Source: Nocardia veterana NBRC 100344
GTDB lineage: Bacteria; Actinomycetota; Actinomycetes; Mycobacteriales; Mycobacteriaceae
Assembly: GCF_000308855.1 (NCBI RefSeq)
Contig: NZ_BAGM01000130.1
Span: 1 to 39,435 of the forward strand
Length of the DNA: 39,435 bases
Direction of reading: 5' to 3'
Shown: positions 23,389-30,734 of the stretch, piece by piece
Layout of the letters: every line of letters begins with the position of its first letter
How positions within the stretch are numbered: the first letter of the stretch is position 1
Notes under the pieces: generated by a model
What the model was told of the DNA's origin: nothing
Databases searched by the model: none
What the model saw: only the letters and a program-made list of their open reading frames with translations
Translations under genes and position numbers: made by a program

Positions 23389-23772
23389 TCAGCTCGCGAA
23401 CGGTTCGAGCACGAAACGTCCCCAGGCGATGAACCCCGCCACGCCGAGATACACCGCGTTCAGCGCCACGAATTTGTACTGCCCCAGTCGGCCGTGCGTG
23501 ATCATCGCACCGACCATGAGCAACACCCAGCAGACGGCGGTCACCGGCACCATGACTGGGGCGATATCCAGCACGGCGGGCAGGATCAGACCGACGGTCG
23601 CCGCTATCTGGAGCACACCGAGCCCCTTCACGAATCCGTCACTCGCGTCGGCGGTCCACTCTCCGCCCGGCGACGCCGCCAGCTTCGCCCTCGGCACGAA
23701 TGCCTTGGTGATGCCGCCGAACAGGGCGAGCGCGGCGAGCAGTCCGGTAGCAATCCACAGGGTGATGTTCAT
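23389..23772 (-). CDS. DoxX-like membrane protein, partner of the ECF41 sigma factor
   Basis: A 127-residue protein with four hydrophobic helices (about 3-22, 47-66, 70-90, 98-120). ITKAFVPRAKLA and LGVLQIAATVGLILP follow the DoxX/DoxD-like pattern of small integral proteins. The start is the ATG at 23772 with CAGGAG eight bases upstream; the longer frame to 23805 has no such site. ECF41 sigma genes normally follow a carboxymuconolactone decarboxylase, oxidoreductase or epimerase gene that is their target, so a DoxX-like protein in that place is a variation. The function is unknown; links of DoxX-like proteins to redox stress are general knowledge. Confidence 0.8.
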   Translation of the reverse strand: MNITLWIATGLLAALALFGGITKAFVPRAKLAASPGGEWTADASDGFVKGLGVLQIAATVGLILPAVLDIAPVMVPVTAVCWVLLMVGAMITHGRLGQYKFVALNAVYLGVAGFIAWGRFVLEPFAS

Positions 23773-23808
23773 GATCGGCTCCTGAATTTCTCGAAGGTCG
23801 GCCATGAA

Positions 23809-23835
23809 GACACCGGCACGTCACCTGCCGTGACA
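23809..23835 (-). promoter_or_regulatory. ECF41-type promoter candidate
   Basis: On the minus strand TGTCAC (23835-23830), a 17-bp spacer, then TGTC (23812-23809), about 37 bp ahead of the DoxX start codon. From memory, ECF41 promoters have a TGTCACA -35 and a CGTC -10; the -35 fits in six positions and the -10 in three of four. Confidence 0.5.
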
Positions 23836-23883
23836 GTTGAGTGACGCGGATCACATCTACTTATCCGGGTAGGCCGGCCCGCC

Positions 23884-25257
23884 TTACTGCCGGGGCGGAA
23901 ACGGCGGCAGCAGCGGCGGGATCGTCGGCACGACGATCGGCGGGAGCCCGGGAACGACAATGGTGGGCGGGCCCGGCGGCGGGGGCGGCGCCGCACTGGT
24001 CGGAGCATCCCAGTTGGGTACGGGCGCCACGACCGAGGCGTTGGTCGCATCAGTGGTGGGGGCGGCCGAGGCGTTCGGGACGGCAGTGCGGCTGGGTGGA
24101 ACGGCGACCGAGGTTGAGGCGGAGGTGTTGCTCTGTGGGTCGCCACGCAGAACCGACTGCCCCCACCCGAGTCCGATGCCGAGAGCGGCGACGACGACCA
24201 GGGCGCCGACCGCCACCCCCGCGACGCTCAATTCGCGCCGCCGTCCGAGTCGCCCGTCACCGGCCTTGCCGCGCAACAACTTCCGACCACGACCGGCGGG
24301 CATATCGGCCAGCCACACCGGCGCGAGTTGCACGGTGTCGTCGGCCGATCCCGAACCCGGCGGCGGTACGGGCGGAACGGGCGCCGGAGTGGCCACCCGG
24401 GCGGGACGCGCGAGCAGGGCCGCGCCCCGCACGACCACAGTGTCCGGATCGGCCGGCACCAGCACCGGCATCCCCATCCAACGCTCGAGGATCCGCGCGA
24501 TCAACGGAATGCGGGCGCAGCCGCCGATGACGAACACCGCCTGTACGGCCTGCTCGGAGCGCATCATCACATCGCGCGTCATCCGGGCCGAGGATTCGAC
24601 GGCCAGCATGATCAGCGCCTCGAAGTTCTCCTGCGACAACAACACCAGCCCGTGTTCGGACGGCACCGCCACCGCGGTCGTACTCGACAGCTGTTCCTTG
24701 GCCTGCCGGCACACCCCGTCCAACGCCGCCAAACCCGCCGCGGTCGGCGGATGTTCGATCCGGCCGGAGGCGATCTGTTGTTCCCGGATCAGCGAATCCA
24801 GATAGTCACCACTGATATCGCTGGTGCGCTCGCTATGGCTCACCTGACCGGAAGCGACATCGACCACACTGACGGTCAGCCCGGAGCCGCCCAGGTCGTA
24901 GAGCGCGACAGTGCGATAACCCTGCAGTTCACCGGTGGCGCGGAGGAATTCGAGGGCCGCCGCCACCTCGGGTACCAGTTCGTAGTTGGTCAATTGGCGC
25001 CGCGCGAGAGCCGACCGCAGCAGGCGCCCATCCTGCTCGGTCCGGTAGGCGATCGCCGTGGCCGCGAGATCGGGCGCCGATCCGAGAACCGCGCCGACCG
25101 TTTCGGCGGCCACGTCCGCCATTGCCTGCTGGTCGCCGACGGGGGCCGCCTGCACGTCGAAACCGGTGGAGACGAACCGTTCGGCGGAGTTACCGGGATG
25201 TGGGATCGCGACGCGAATGGCGCCGGCCCCCACCGAAACTCCCAGTACCGAACTCAT
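23884..25257 (-). CDS. Membrane-anchored Hsp70-family protein
   Basis: A 457-residue protein. An actin-fold region at 1-285 includes GVSVGAGAIRVA (phosphate-1-like), ALYDLGGSGLTVSVVD at 119-134 (phosphate-2), and FVIGGCARIPLIARIL at 242-257 (adenosine loop), followed by DPDTVVVRGAALLA as in DnaK. No substrate-binding domain follows. A Pro-rich linker leads to one membrane helix (about 344-365), and then an extracytoplasmic tail of about 90 residues of Thr/Ser/Ala and finally Pro-rich sequence (PPIVVPTIPPLLPPFPP). The start is taken at the ATG at 25257 (MSSVLGVSVG); a GTG at 25278 would add seven residues. It resembles the product at 303-1469 but keeps the whole ATPase fold. A role in sensing or assembling envelope machinery is inference. 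Confidence 0.82.
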   Translation of the reverse strand: MSSVLGVSVGAGAIRVAIPHPGNSAERFVSTGFDVQAAPVGDQQAMADVAAETVGAVLGSAPDLAATAIAYRTEQDGRLLRSALARRQLTNYELVPEVAAALEFLRATGELQGYRTVALYDLGGSGLTVSVVDVASGQVSHSERTSDISGDYLDSLIREQQIASGRIEHPPTAAGLAALDGVCRQAKEQLSSTTAVAVPSEHGLVLLSQENFEALIMLAVESSARMTRDVMMRSEQAVQAVFVIGGCARIPLIARILERWMGMPVLVPADPDTVVVRGAALLARPARVATPAPVPPVPPPGSGSADDTVQLAPVWLADMPAGRGRKLLRGKAGDGRLGRRRELSVAGVAVGALVVVAALGIGLGWGQSVLRGDPQSNTSASTSVAVPPSRTAVPNASAAPTTDATNASVVAPVPNWDAPTSAAPPPPPGPPTIVVPGLPPIVVPTIPPLLPPFPPRQ

Positions 25258-25406
25258 CTGCCGCCCATCTCGTTCCACGCTTCACGACCGGCACGCCCGG
25301 CCGCCGCCCGGCGGCCGCCGCGGAGCCGTTCGAGGGTACCCAGGCAACGAACGGGCCCGATGCTCATGCCGCAGGGTGCCGGTCACTGTACCTGGTTCCC
25401 GCCGCC

Positions 25407-26729
25407 CTACGATGTGCCGAGTCCCGCGTACACCCATCCCGCCGCCGTCCATTCGGCACGGTCGAGACAGTTGCGGCCGTCGATGATCGACCGCCCGCGG
25501 ACCACCGGCTCGAGGTCGCGGGGCGACAGCGCGGTGAACTCGGCCCATTCGGTCAGCACCAGAACCACATCGGCCCGATCGCAGGCGTCGGCGACCGAGG
25601 TGGCGTAGTTGAGCGTCGGAAACACCCGTCGCGAATTCTCCAGCGCCTTCGGGTCGTAGACGGTGACCACGGCACCGTGCAACTGGATCATTCCGGCGAC
25701 ATTGAGTGCGGGGGAATCCCGCACATCGTCGGATTCCGGTTTGAAGGCCGCGCCCAGCACCGCCACATTGGCGCCGAGCAGCGAACCCCCGCACGCCTTG
25801 GCCGCCATATCGACCACCTTGGTGCGCCGCCGCATATTGATGTTGTCGACCTCCCGCAGGAACGCCACCGCGTGGTCGGCGCCGAGCTCACCCGCGCGGG
25901 CCATGAACGCGCGGATGTCCTTCGGCAGGCAGCCGCCACCGAAGCCGAGGCCCGCGTTCAGGAAACGACGACCGATCCGGGCATCGTGCCCCAACGCGTC
26001 CGCCAGGACGGTCACATCCGCCCCGGTGGCCTCGCAGACTTCCGAGACCGCGTTGATGAACGAGATCTTGGTGGCGAGGAACGCGTTCGCCGACACCTTC
26101 ACCAGTTCCGCGGTGGCCAGATCGGTCAGCAGGAACGGCACCTGCGCGGCGATCAACTCGGCATAGATCTCGCGGACCTGATCACGCACCCATTCGGCAC
26201 GATCGCGCTGCTCGTCGACGCCCAGGACCAGCCGGTCCGGCCGCAGGGTGTCGCGCACCGCGAAACCCTCGCGCAGGAACTCCGGATTCCAAGCCACCTC
26301 GACCTCGGCCCGCGACCGTTCCCGCATGCGCCGGCCCAGCTCCGCGGCCGTCCCGACCGGCACCGTCGATTTGCCGATCAGTACCGACGGCCGCTCCAGC
26401 AGCGGCGCCAGCGAATCGGCCACGGCGTGCACGTATTTCAGGTCGGCGCCGTATTCGCCCTTCTTCTGCGGCGTACCCACGCCGAGGAAATGAGCGTCGG
26501 CGTGGGCGGCTGCCTCCTCGTAGGAAGTGGTGAAGCGCAGCCGACCGGAGTCGAGGTTGCGGCGCAGCACCTCCTCGAGCCCGGGCTCGTAGAAGGGCAC
26601 GACGCCATCGGACAATTTGGCCACCTTGCCGGGATCGATATCGACCCCGAGTACCTCGTGACCGAGTTCGGCCATGCAGGCGGCATGGGTGGCTCCCAGA
26701 TATCCCGTCCCGAATACCGTCAGACGCAT
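25407..26729 (-). CDS. udgA: UDP-glucose/GDP-mannose 6-dehydrogenase family protein
   Basis: A 440-residue enzyme of the UDP-glucose 6-dehydrogenase family. It contains the NAD motif GTGYLG at 7-12 with Asp30 ending the second strand, GTPQKKGEYGADL, STVPVGT, and NPEFLREGFAV with Glu154. It has NAFLATKISFINAVSE (Lys221) and the catalytic Cys267 in GFGGGCLPKDI. It oxidises UDP-glucose to UDP-glucuronate with two NAD+, feeding envelope polysaccharide. M. tuberculosis UdgA (Rv0322) also lies near dcd, as here. The ATG at 26729 was chosen because the family begins directly with MRLTVFGTGY. A TATCAA hexamer at leaderless distance and the lack of a Shine-Dalgarno suggest a leaderless mRNA. It is divergent from the ydcF-like gene. 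Confidence 0.9.
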   Translation of the reverse strand: MRLTVFGTGYLGATHAACMAELGHEVLGVDIDPGKVAKLSDGVVPFYEPGLEEVLRRNLDSGRLRFTTSYEEAAAHADAHFLGVGTPQKKGEYGADLKYVHAVADSLAPLLERPSVLIGKSTVPVGTAAELGRRMRERSRAEVEVAWNPEFLREGFAVRDTLRPDRLVLGVDEQRDRAEWVRDQVREIYAELIAAQVPFLLTDLATAELVKVSANAFLATKISFINAVSEVCEATGADVTVLADALGHDARIGRRFLNAGLGFGGGCLPKDIRAFMARAGELGADHAVAFLREVDNINMRRRTKVVDMAAKACGGSLLGANVAVLGAAFKPESDDVRDSPALNVAGMIQLHGAVVTVYDPKALENSRRVFPTLNYATSVADACDRADVVLVLTEWAEFTALSPRDLEPVVRGRSIIDGRNCLDRAEWTAAGWVYAGLGTS

Positions 26730-26841
26730 ACTCGATTGATACGCGGCGGGTATGGCCTGCCCGCGTCCACGAGGCGAGGCCGCAGGCAACACTGGGTGTA
26801 CAGGGGGAAACCACCGCCGATCAGCGGATTCGGCCGGCACC

Positions 26842-26847
26842 TACGAT
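26842..26847 (+). promoter_or_regulatory. -10 box, leaderless position for the YdcF-like gene
   Basis: TACGAT with exactly six bases to the GTG at 26854 and no Shine-Dalgarno between. It helps choose this start over the longer frame. Confidence 0.6.
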
Positions 26848-26853
26848 CGCAGA

Positions 26854-27390
26854 GTGCGAAAACGGTGGTGGCTGCGGGTGGCGGTGGCGGTGCTGGTCTT
26901 CCTCGCCGTCGCCGTGGCGGCGCTGTGGCCGGTCTATGTGCGGCCCCGGACCGACCCGCCCCGACCGGCCGATGCCATCGTGGTGCTCGGGGGTGCGCAC
27001 GACGGACGCGAGGAACTGGCCCTGCGCCTCGCCCACGACGGCTATGCCCCACAGGTCGTGTTCTCCGATCCCTACGACCACTCCCCCCTGATCAACCGGA
27101 TCTGCCACGGCGGGTACAGCTTCCGGGTCGCCTGCTTCGATCCCGACCCCCGCACCACCCGGGGTGAAGGCCGGGAGCTGGCGACCCGCGCCACCGCGGA
27201 GGGCTGGCGACGCGTCATCGTGGTGACCTTCACCCCGCATATCTCCCGCGCCCGCTACATCCTCGGAAAGTGTTGGGCGGGCGAGCTTCTCATGGTCGAC
27301 GCGCGCCCTCGGATCGGTCCCGCCCGCTGGGCCTATCAGTATCTCTATCAGACGGTGGGCTATGTGAAAGCCGCATTCGAGGACTGCTGA
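26854..27390 (+). CDS. YdcF/ElyC/SanA-type (DUF218) membrane protein
   Basis: A 178-residue protein with one N-terminal membrane helix (about 7-27) and an extracytoplasmic DUF218 domain. DAIVVLGG is at 40-47, REELALRLAHDGYAPQVVFSDP follows, then TTRGEGRELATRA (the usual T-T-x-E-x-A region in variant form), and VTFTPHISRARYI at 124-136. Family members such as ElyC and SanA act on envelope integrity. The exact reaction is unknown. The GTG at 26854 is supported by the -10 box. It is transcribed away from the UDP-glucose dehydrogenase gene, so both may serve envelope polysaccharide. The 3' end is 8 bp from the convergent M48-like gene. Confidence 0.8.
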   Translation: MRKRWWLRVAVAVLVFLAVAVAALWPVYVRPRTDPPRPADAIVVLGGAHDGREELALRLAHDGYAPQVVFSDPYDHSPLINRICHGGYSFRVACFDPDPRTTRGEGRELATRATAEGWRRVIVVTFTPHISRARYILGKCWAGELLMVDARPRIGPARWAYQYLYQTVGYVKAAFEDC

Positions 27391-27398
27391 GCGACCGG

Positions 27399-28412
27399 CT
27401 ACGGCCTTCCCGGTCCGGCGATCCGCCCCGCCCGGGCCAACTCGTCGAGGCCGTCCCGAATGTGGCGAACCCGCTCCTCGGCCGAGATCTCCGGGGCGTA
27501 GGCCGACACCGACAGTGCGTACAACGCCGTCGGTTCCGTCGTCGACAGGTGGCGATCCCGCAGCACCACACCGAGATCCGCACCGTAGCCGAGTTCGACG
27601 GCGGTCCGATCGGCTCGATATTCGATCCGGCGCACGATCGGCACCAGCGCGCAGGCCGCCACCTCGGGCGCCAACCGCAGCAGCACCGCCGCCGGGAGAC
27701 CGACGAGCACGGTCGAGGCAGCGATCACCGGGCAGGCGACGAGAACCCGGCTGATCGCCGTCCAGCCGACGCCGAAGATCCGGCCCGCACGCGGCGCCAG
27801 CTGCCGGGAGATCCAGCTGCCCGCTGCCACCGGACCGGAGAGGAAGACCCGCTCCAGCCATACCAGCGGCAGGTTGTAATTGCGGAAGATGAACTGGCAC
27901 AACGCCGTCCGGCCGCGCACCCGCCGACCGAGCACCTGCGCCAGCACCGCCTCGAGCTCCGCCGGCGGCAGCCCCAGCGAAGCGGGAGTGACCGCGATCA
28001 TCCGGTCGGGCAGGGCGAAGTCCCGATCGGCGGTACGCACCCACAGCGAATACGACGAGGCCGGCACCCCGGCCCGGCCGGCCACCCGGGTCCAGGCCGC
28101 CGCCAGCCGCGGGCGTTCGTCGTCGGTGGGCGGGCGCACGCCGAACCGCAACGACAACCAGCGGCGCTCGGCGCCCAGAAAACCCGCCACCGCGGCGACC
28201 ACACAGATCAGCAACCAGACGATCGCCAGGATGCCGGGGACGCCGAATCCCATCGCGAGGCCGAGGCCGTAGAGCAGCAGCGTGAGCACGGCTGCCGTGG
28301 GCACCGCGGCGAGCAACAGCCCGCCCCAGGCCCGCGCCGCATCGGCCGGTGAGCGCCGGACAGCCGCGCTCGAACCGGGTCGCTTCACCTTCGAATTCTG
28401 GTCGGAGGTCAT
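27399..28412 (-). CDS. M48-like membrane protein with lost zinc-binding histidines
   Basis: A 337-residue protein. Helices at about 28-53 and 58-80 precede a domain that follows the M48 (HtpX/Oma1-like) plan: YSLWVRTADRDFALPDRMIAVTPASLGLPPAELEAVLAQVLGRRVRG and later RRIEYRADRTAVELGYG. The usual HExxH of M48 enzymes would fall at residues 158-164, where AQVLGRR is found, so both histidines and the glutamate base are missing. The third-ligand region E264-YRAD is kept. The product is therefore probably an inactive pseudoprotease. A further hydrophobic stretch is at 222-247. The ATG at 28412 (MTSDQNSK) was chosen over an upstream in-frame GTG because the added residues look random. A binding or regulatory role is inference. 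Confidence 0.7.
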   Translation of the reverse strand: MTSDQNSKVKRPGSSAAVRRSPADAARAWGGLLLAAVPTAAVLTLLLYGLGLAMGFGVPGILAIVWLLICVVAAVAGFLGAERRWLSLRFGVRPPTDDERPRLAAAWTRVAGRAGVPASSYSLWVRTADRDFALPDRMIAVTPASLGLPPAELEAVLAQVLGRRVRGRTALCQFIFRNYNLPLVWLERVFLSGPVAAGSWISRQLAPRAGRIFGVGWTAISRVLVACPVIAASTVLVGLPAAVLLRLAPEVAACALVPIVRRIEYRADRTAVELGYGADLGVVLRDRHLSTTEPTALYALSVSAYAPEISAEERVRHIRDGLDELARAGRIAGPGRP

Positions 28413-28551
28413 GCACCACGGTAAAGGGAAGGCGCGAAAGCGCACGTCGGGGGGCGTTACACGGCGGTAACCGAGCGGCAAAACGGACACCATATCGGCC
28501 CTGCACCCTCAGGAGGCCGCGCACGGCGCGGGAACGATGAGGAGTCAGATC

Positions 28552-29419
28552 GTGGTGGATGTGAAAACCCGTCCGGCGACCGCCGTCGCCGCGACGAAGG
28601 AAACACTCGAGGACTACACGCTGCGCTTCGCCCCGCGCAGCTACCGCAAATGGAGTCCAGCGGTGGTGGGGGATCTACCGCGATATGGTGCCGTCCTGGC
28701 TGGCGATGACCCTCGCGGTGGTGCTGGTGGTCATCTCCCAGATCAAAATCAATGTCACCAACGCCTATTCGGGCTCGCTGGCCTGGACCAACTCCTTCAC
28801 CCGCGTCACCAAGACCTATCCGGGCCGGCTGGTGTTCCTCGGAGTGAATCTGGCGATCGCGCTGATCCTGATGGAAGCCAACATGTTCGACTTCCTCAAC
28901 GACATCCTGGGCTTCTACGCCAACTGTGGCATCGCCTGGATCGTCACCGTCGCCACCGATATCGCGGTCAACAAGTATCTGCTGAAGCTCTCGCCGAAGC
29001 AGCCCGAGTTCCGGCGCGGCATGCTCTACAACGTCAACCCGGTCGGACTCGTCGGATTCGGGCTGTCGGCCGTGCTCTCGATCATGACGTTCTTCGGTGT
29101 CTTCGGCGCCGCGCTGAAGCCGTATTCGCCGATCGTCGCCGTCGTGATCGCCTTCGTCGCCACCCCGCTCACCGCCGTCCTCACCAAGGGCAAGTACTAC
29201 CTGCGCCGCACCGACGACGGCATCGAGCTGGACATGTTCGACGAACACGGCAACCCGTCGGGCGAAACACTGACCTGCCATGTCACCGGAATGGACTTCG
29301 AACGTCCCGACATGATCGCCTCCGCCGTCCCCGGACCGGAAGGCGAAATCCAGTACATCAGCTCACTCGCACTGTCGACGGACAAGTCGGGCGCGCACGT
29401 GCTGCCGCCGAATCGATGA
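28552..29419 (+). pseudogene. Purine/cytosine (NCS1) permease with large internal deletion
   Basis: Two pieces of one permease lie in different frames. Piece 1 starts at the GTG at 28552 behind GAGGAG: VVDVKTRPATAVAATKETLEDYTLRFAPRSYRKWSPAVVG, the normal N-terminus. At about 28666-28672 it is joined to piece 2, open from there to 29419 in another frame: GIYRDMVPSWLAMTLAVV, then the last membrane helices (SQIKINVTNAYSGSLAWTN, LILMEANMFDFLNDILG, GMLYNVNPVG) and a soluble end. The middle, with the first seven or so helices, is gone (roughly half of a usual member of about 540 residues). An ATG at 28685 could still give a 244-residue fragment. It cannot be a working transporter. Confidence 0.8.
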
Positions 29420-29499
29420 ACCACGCGGTGAAGGAAATCGTGCACGCTCCGCCGATTTACGCGGCTTTCCCGCTTTTCGTCGAGGTTTGCACGAGAAGT

Positions 29500-29541
29500 T
29501 CGCACTCCTGACCGAGTCCCCGGACTCGGTCAGGAGTGCGA
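29500..29541. terminator. Perfect 20-bp hairpin between permease remnant and dcd
   Basis: The arms 29500-29519 and 29522-29541 are perfect complements with loop CC. The dcd stop codon (29530-29532 on the minus strand) lies inside the right arm, so the hairpin includes the last codons of dcd. There is no U-tract on either side. It probably ends both convergent transcripts. Confidence 0.7.
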
Positions 29542-30129
29542 CGACTGTGGAATCGAATCCTCGGGCAGTGGGAAGTTCATATACGCCCGCGAGGGGGTGG
29601 GTCCACGCTGGCCCTGATATTTCGAGCCCGCCGCGGCGCTGCCGTAGGGGTGCTCCGACGGGCTGCTCAGCCGGAACAGGCACAGCTGGCCGATCTTCAT
29701 TCCCGGCCAGAGCGTAATCGGCAGATTCGCCACATTCGACAGTTCCAGCGTGATGTGGCCGCTGAAGCCCGGGTCGATGAAGCCGGCGGTGGAATGGGTG
29801 AGCAGACCGAGCCGGCCCAGGCTGGACTTACCTTCCAGCCGGCCGGCCAGGTCGTCGGGGAGGGTGCACACCTCGAGGGTCGAGCCGAGCACGAACTCAC
29901 CGGGGTGTAGCACGAAGGGCTCCCCGTCGTCCGGTTCGACCAGGGTGGTCAGCTCGTCCTGCCGTTGCGCCGGATCGATGTGGGTGTAGCGGGTGTTGTT
30001 GAACACCCGGAACATCCGGTCCAGCCGCACATCGATACTCGACGGCTGAACCAATTTCTCGTCGAACGGTTCCAGCCCGAGCCGCCCGGAGGTCAGCTCG
30101 GCACGAATGTCGCGATCGGAAAGCAGCAC
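29530..30129 (-). CDS. dcd: dCTP deaminase (Dcd), probably bifunctional with dUTPase activity
   Basis: A 199-residue enzyme. It shows the N-terminal LLSDRDIRAEL, QPSSIDVRLD, KSSLGRLGLL at 101-110, and THSTAGFIDPGFSGHITLELSN at 111-132, where Glu129 is the usual catalytic acid and the pocket residues match M. tuberculosis Dcd (Rv0321), a bifunctional dCTP deaminase/dUTPase giving dUMP. The C-terminal KYQGQRGPTPSR closes the active site. The length is a few residues above the mycobacterial form because the C-terminus extends into the terminator hairpin. The start is the GTG at 30129, with a TAGGCT -10 box at seven bases, which suggests a nearly leaderless mRNA. It acts as a trimer in the cytoplasm in the thymidylate route (family knowledge). 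Confidence 0.95.
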   Translation of the reverse strand: MLLSDRDIRAELTSGRLGLEPFDEKLVQPSSIDVRLDRMFRVFNNTRYTHIDPAQRQDELTTLVEPDDGEPFVLHPGEFVLGSTLEVCTLPDDLAGRLEGKSSLGRLGLLTHSTAGFIDPGFSGHITLELSNVANLPITLWPGMKIGQLCLFRLSSPSEHPYGSAAAGSKYQGQRGPTPSRAYMNFPLPEDSIPQSSHS

Positions 30130-30136
30130 GGCGGTC

Positions 30137-30142
30137 AGCCTA
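30137..30142 (-). promoter_or_regulatory. -10 box near the dcd start codon
   Basis: TAGGCT on the minus strand, seven bases ahead of the GTG at 30129, predicting a one-base leader. No Shine-Dalgarno is seen. Confidence 0.5.
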
Positions 30143-30281
30143 GTTACCCCGTACCCGCCGGTCGCACCGGCACAGCACCGCGGGTGCGATGGCGCCGTCG
30201 CCCGCCGGAGCGCCCGCCCCGCAGGGCGACGCCGGGGTACTCGAATTTGCTTCCGGCACAGGGTATCCTGATTCTAAACAT

Positions 30282-30297
30282 TGAGTTAACGGACTCA
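30282..30297. promoter_or_regulatory. Palindrome ahead of a very short frame
   Basis: TGAGT and ACTCA flank TAACGG, 8 bp before the ATG at 30306. The layout is that of an operator in front of a self-controlled regulator gene, but only a 32-codon frame follows. Confidence 0.35.
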
Positions 30298-30305
30298 GGA
30301 CGGCG

Positions 30306-30404
30306 ATGAACACAGCGGCAAACGAACCCCGTGCCCAGCGCAGCGCTTCGAGCACCCCGGCCCCGAACCGGGACGGCCGCGCGCGAGGCGACCTCAGGAC
30401 GTAG
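30306..30404 (+). CDS. Short frame, possible remnant of a regulator gene
   Basis: It encodes 32 residues: a start MNTAANEPRAQRSASSTPAP and an end NRDGRARGDLRT, basic and Arg-rich. It resembles the disordered N-terminus of TetR-type regulators but stops before any helix-turn-helix. It follows CAGGACGG and an operator-like palindrome. It may be the surviving start of a deleted gene, or chance. The stretch 30405-30734 after it contains no supported gene; a TATGCT hexamer at 30700-30705 could be the -10 box of the next gene. Confidence 0.25.
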   Translation: MNTAANEPRAQRSASSTPAPNRDGRARGDLRT

Positions 30405-30734
30405 CGCCGAACGCCTTCCCCTGCCCGAAGGGCTCACCGGATCGGTCCCGTGCACGACCAACCGGCGAGTGAATACGCTTTTCCGACCGCGCTGCACGGT
30501 CTGGTCATCAGCATTGCAGTCCGCAACAGCACCGATATATGGGCCGGAATGCCGGGCCCGTGGCCGAATCCTGTCCACGGCCTCTGCTTTTCCGCCATAG
30601 CGTCAACTGTGTGACTCCACTCGTCAATGCGAGCGGTGGAGTGGTGCGCGCCTGCGATCAGCGCTCGCTTCGACGGGCGCTATTCATCGGCGCGCCCACT
30701 ATGCTGCTCTCCTACCGGAAGTTGGCACCGACCG

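Noticed and set aside
30130..30734. tRNA gene near dcd
   Set aside because: I looked for a cloverleaf with a GGTTCGA-type T-loop and acceptor stem in this gap and found none.
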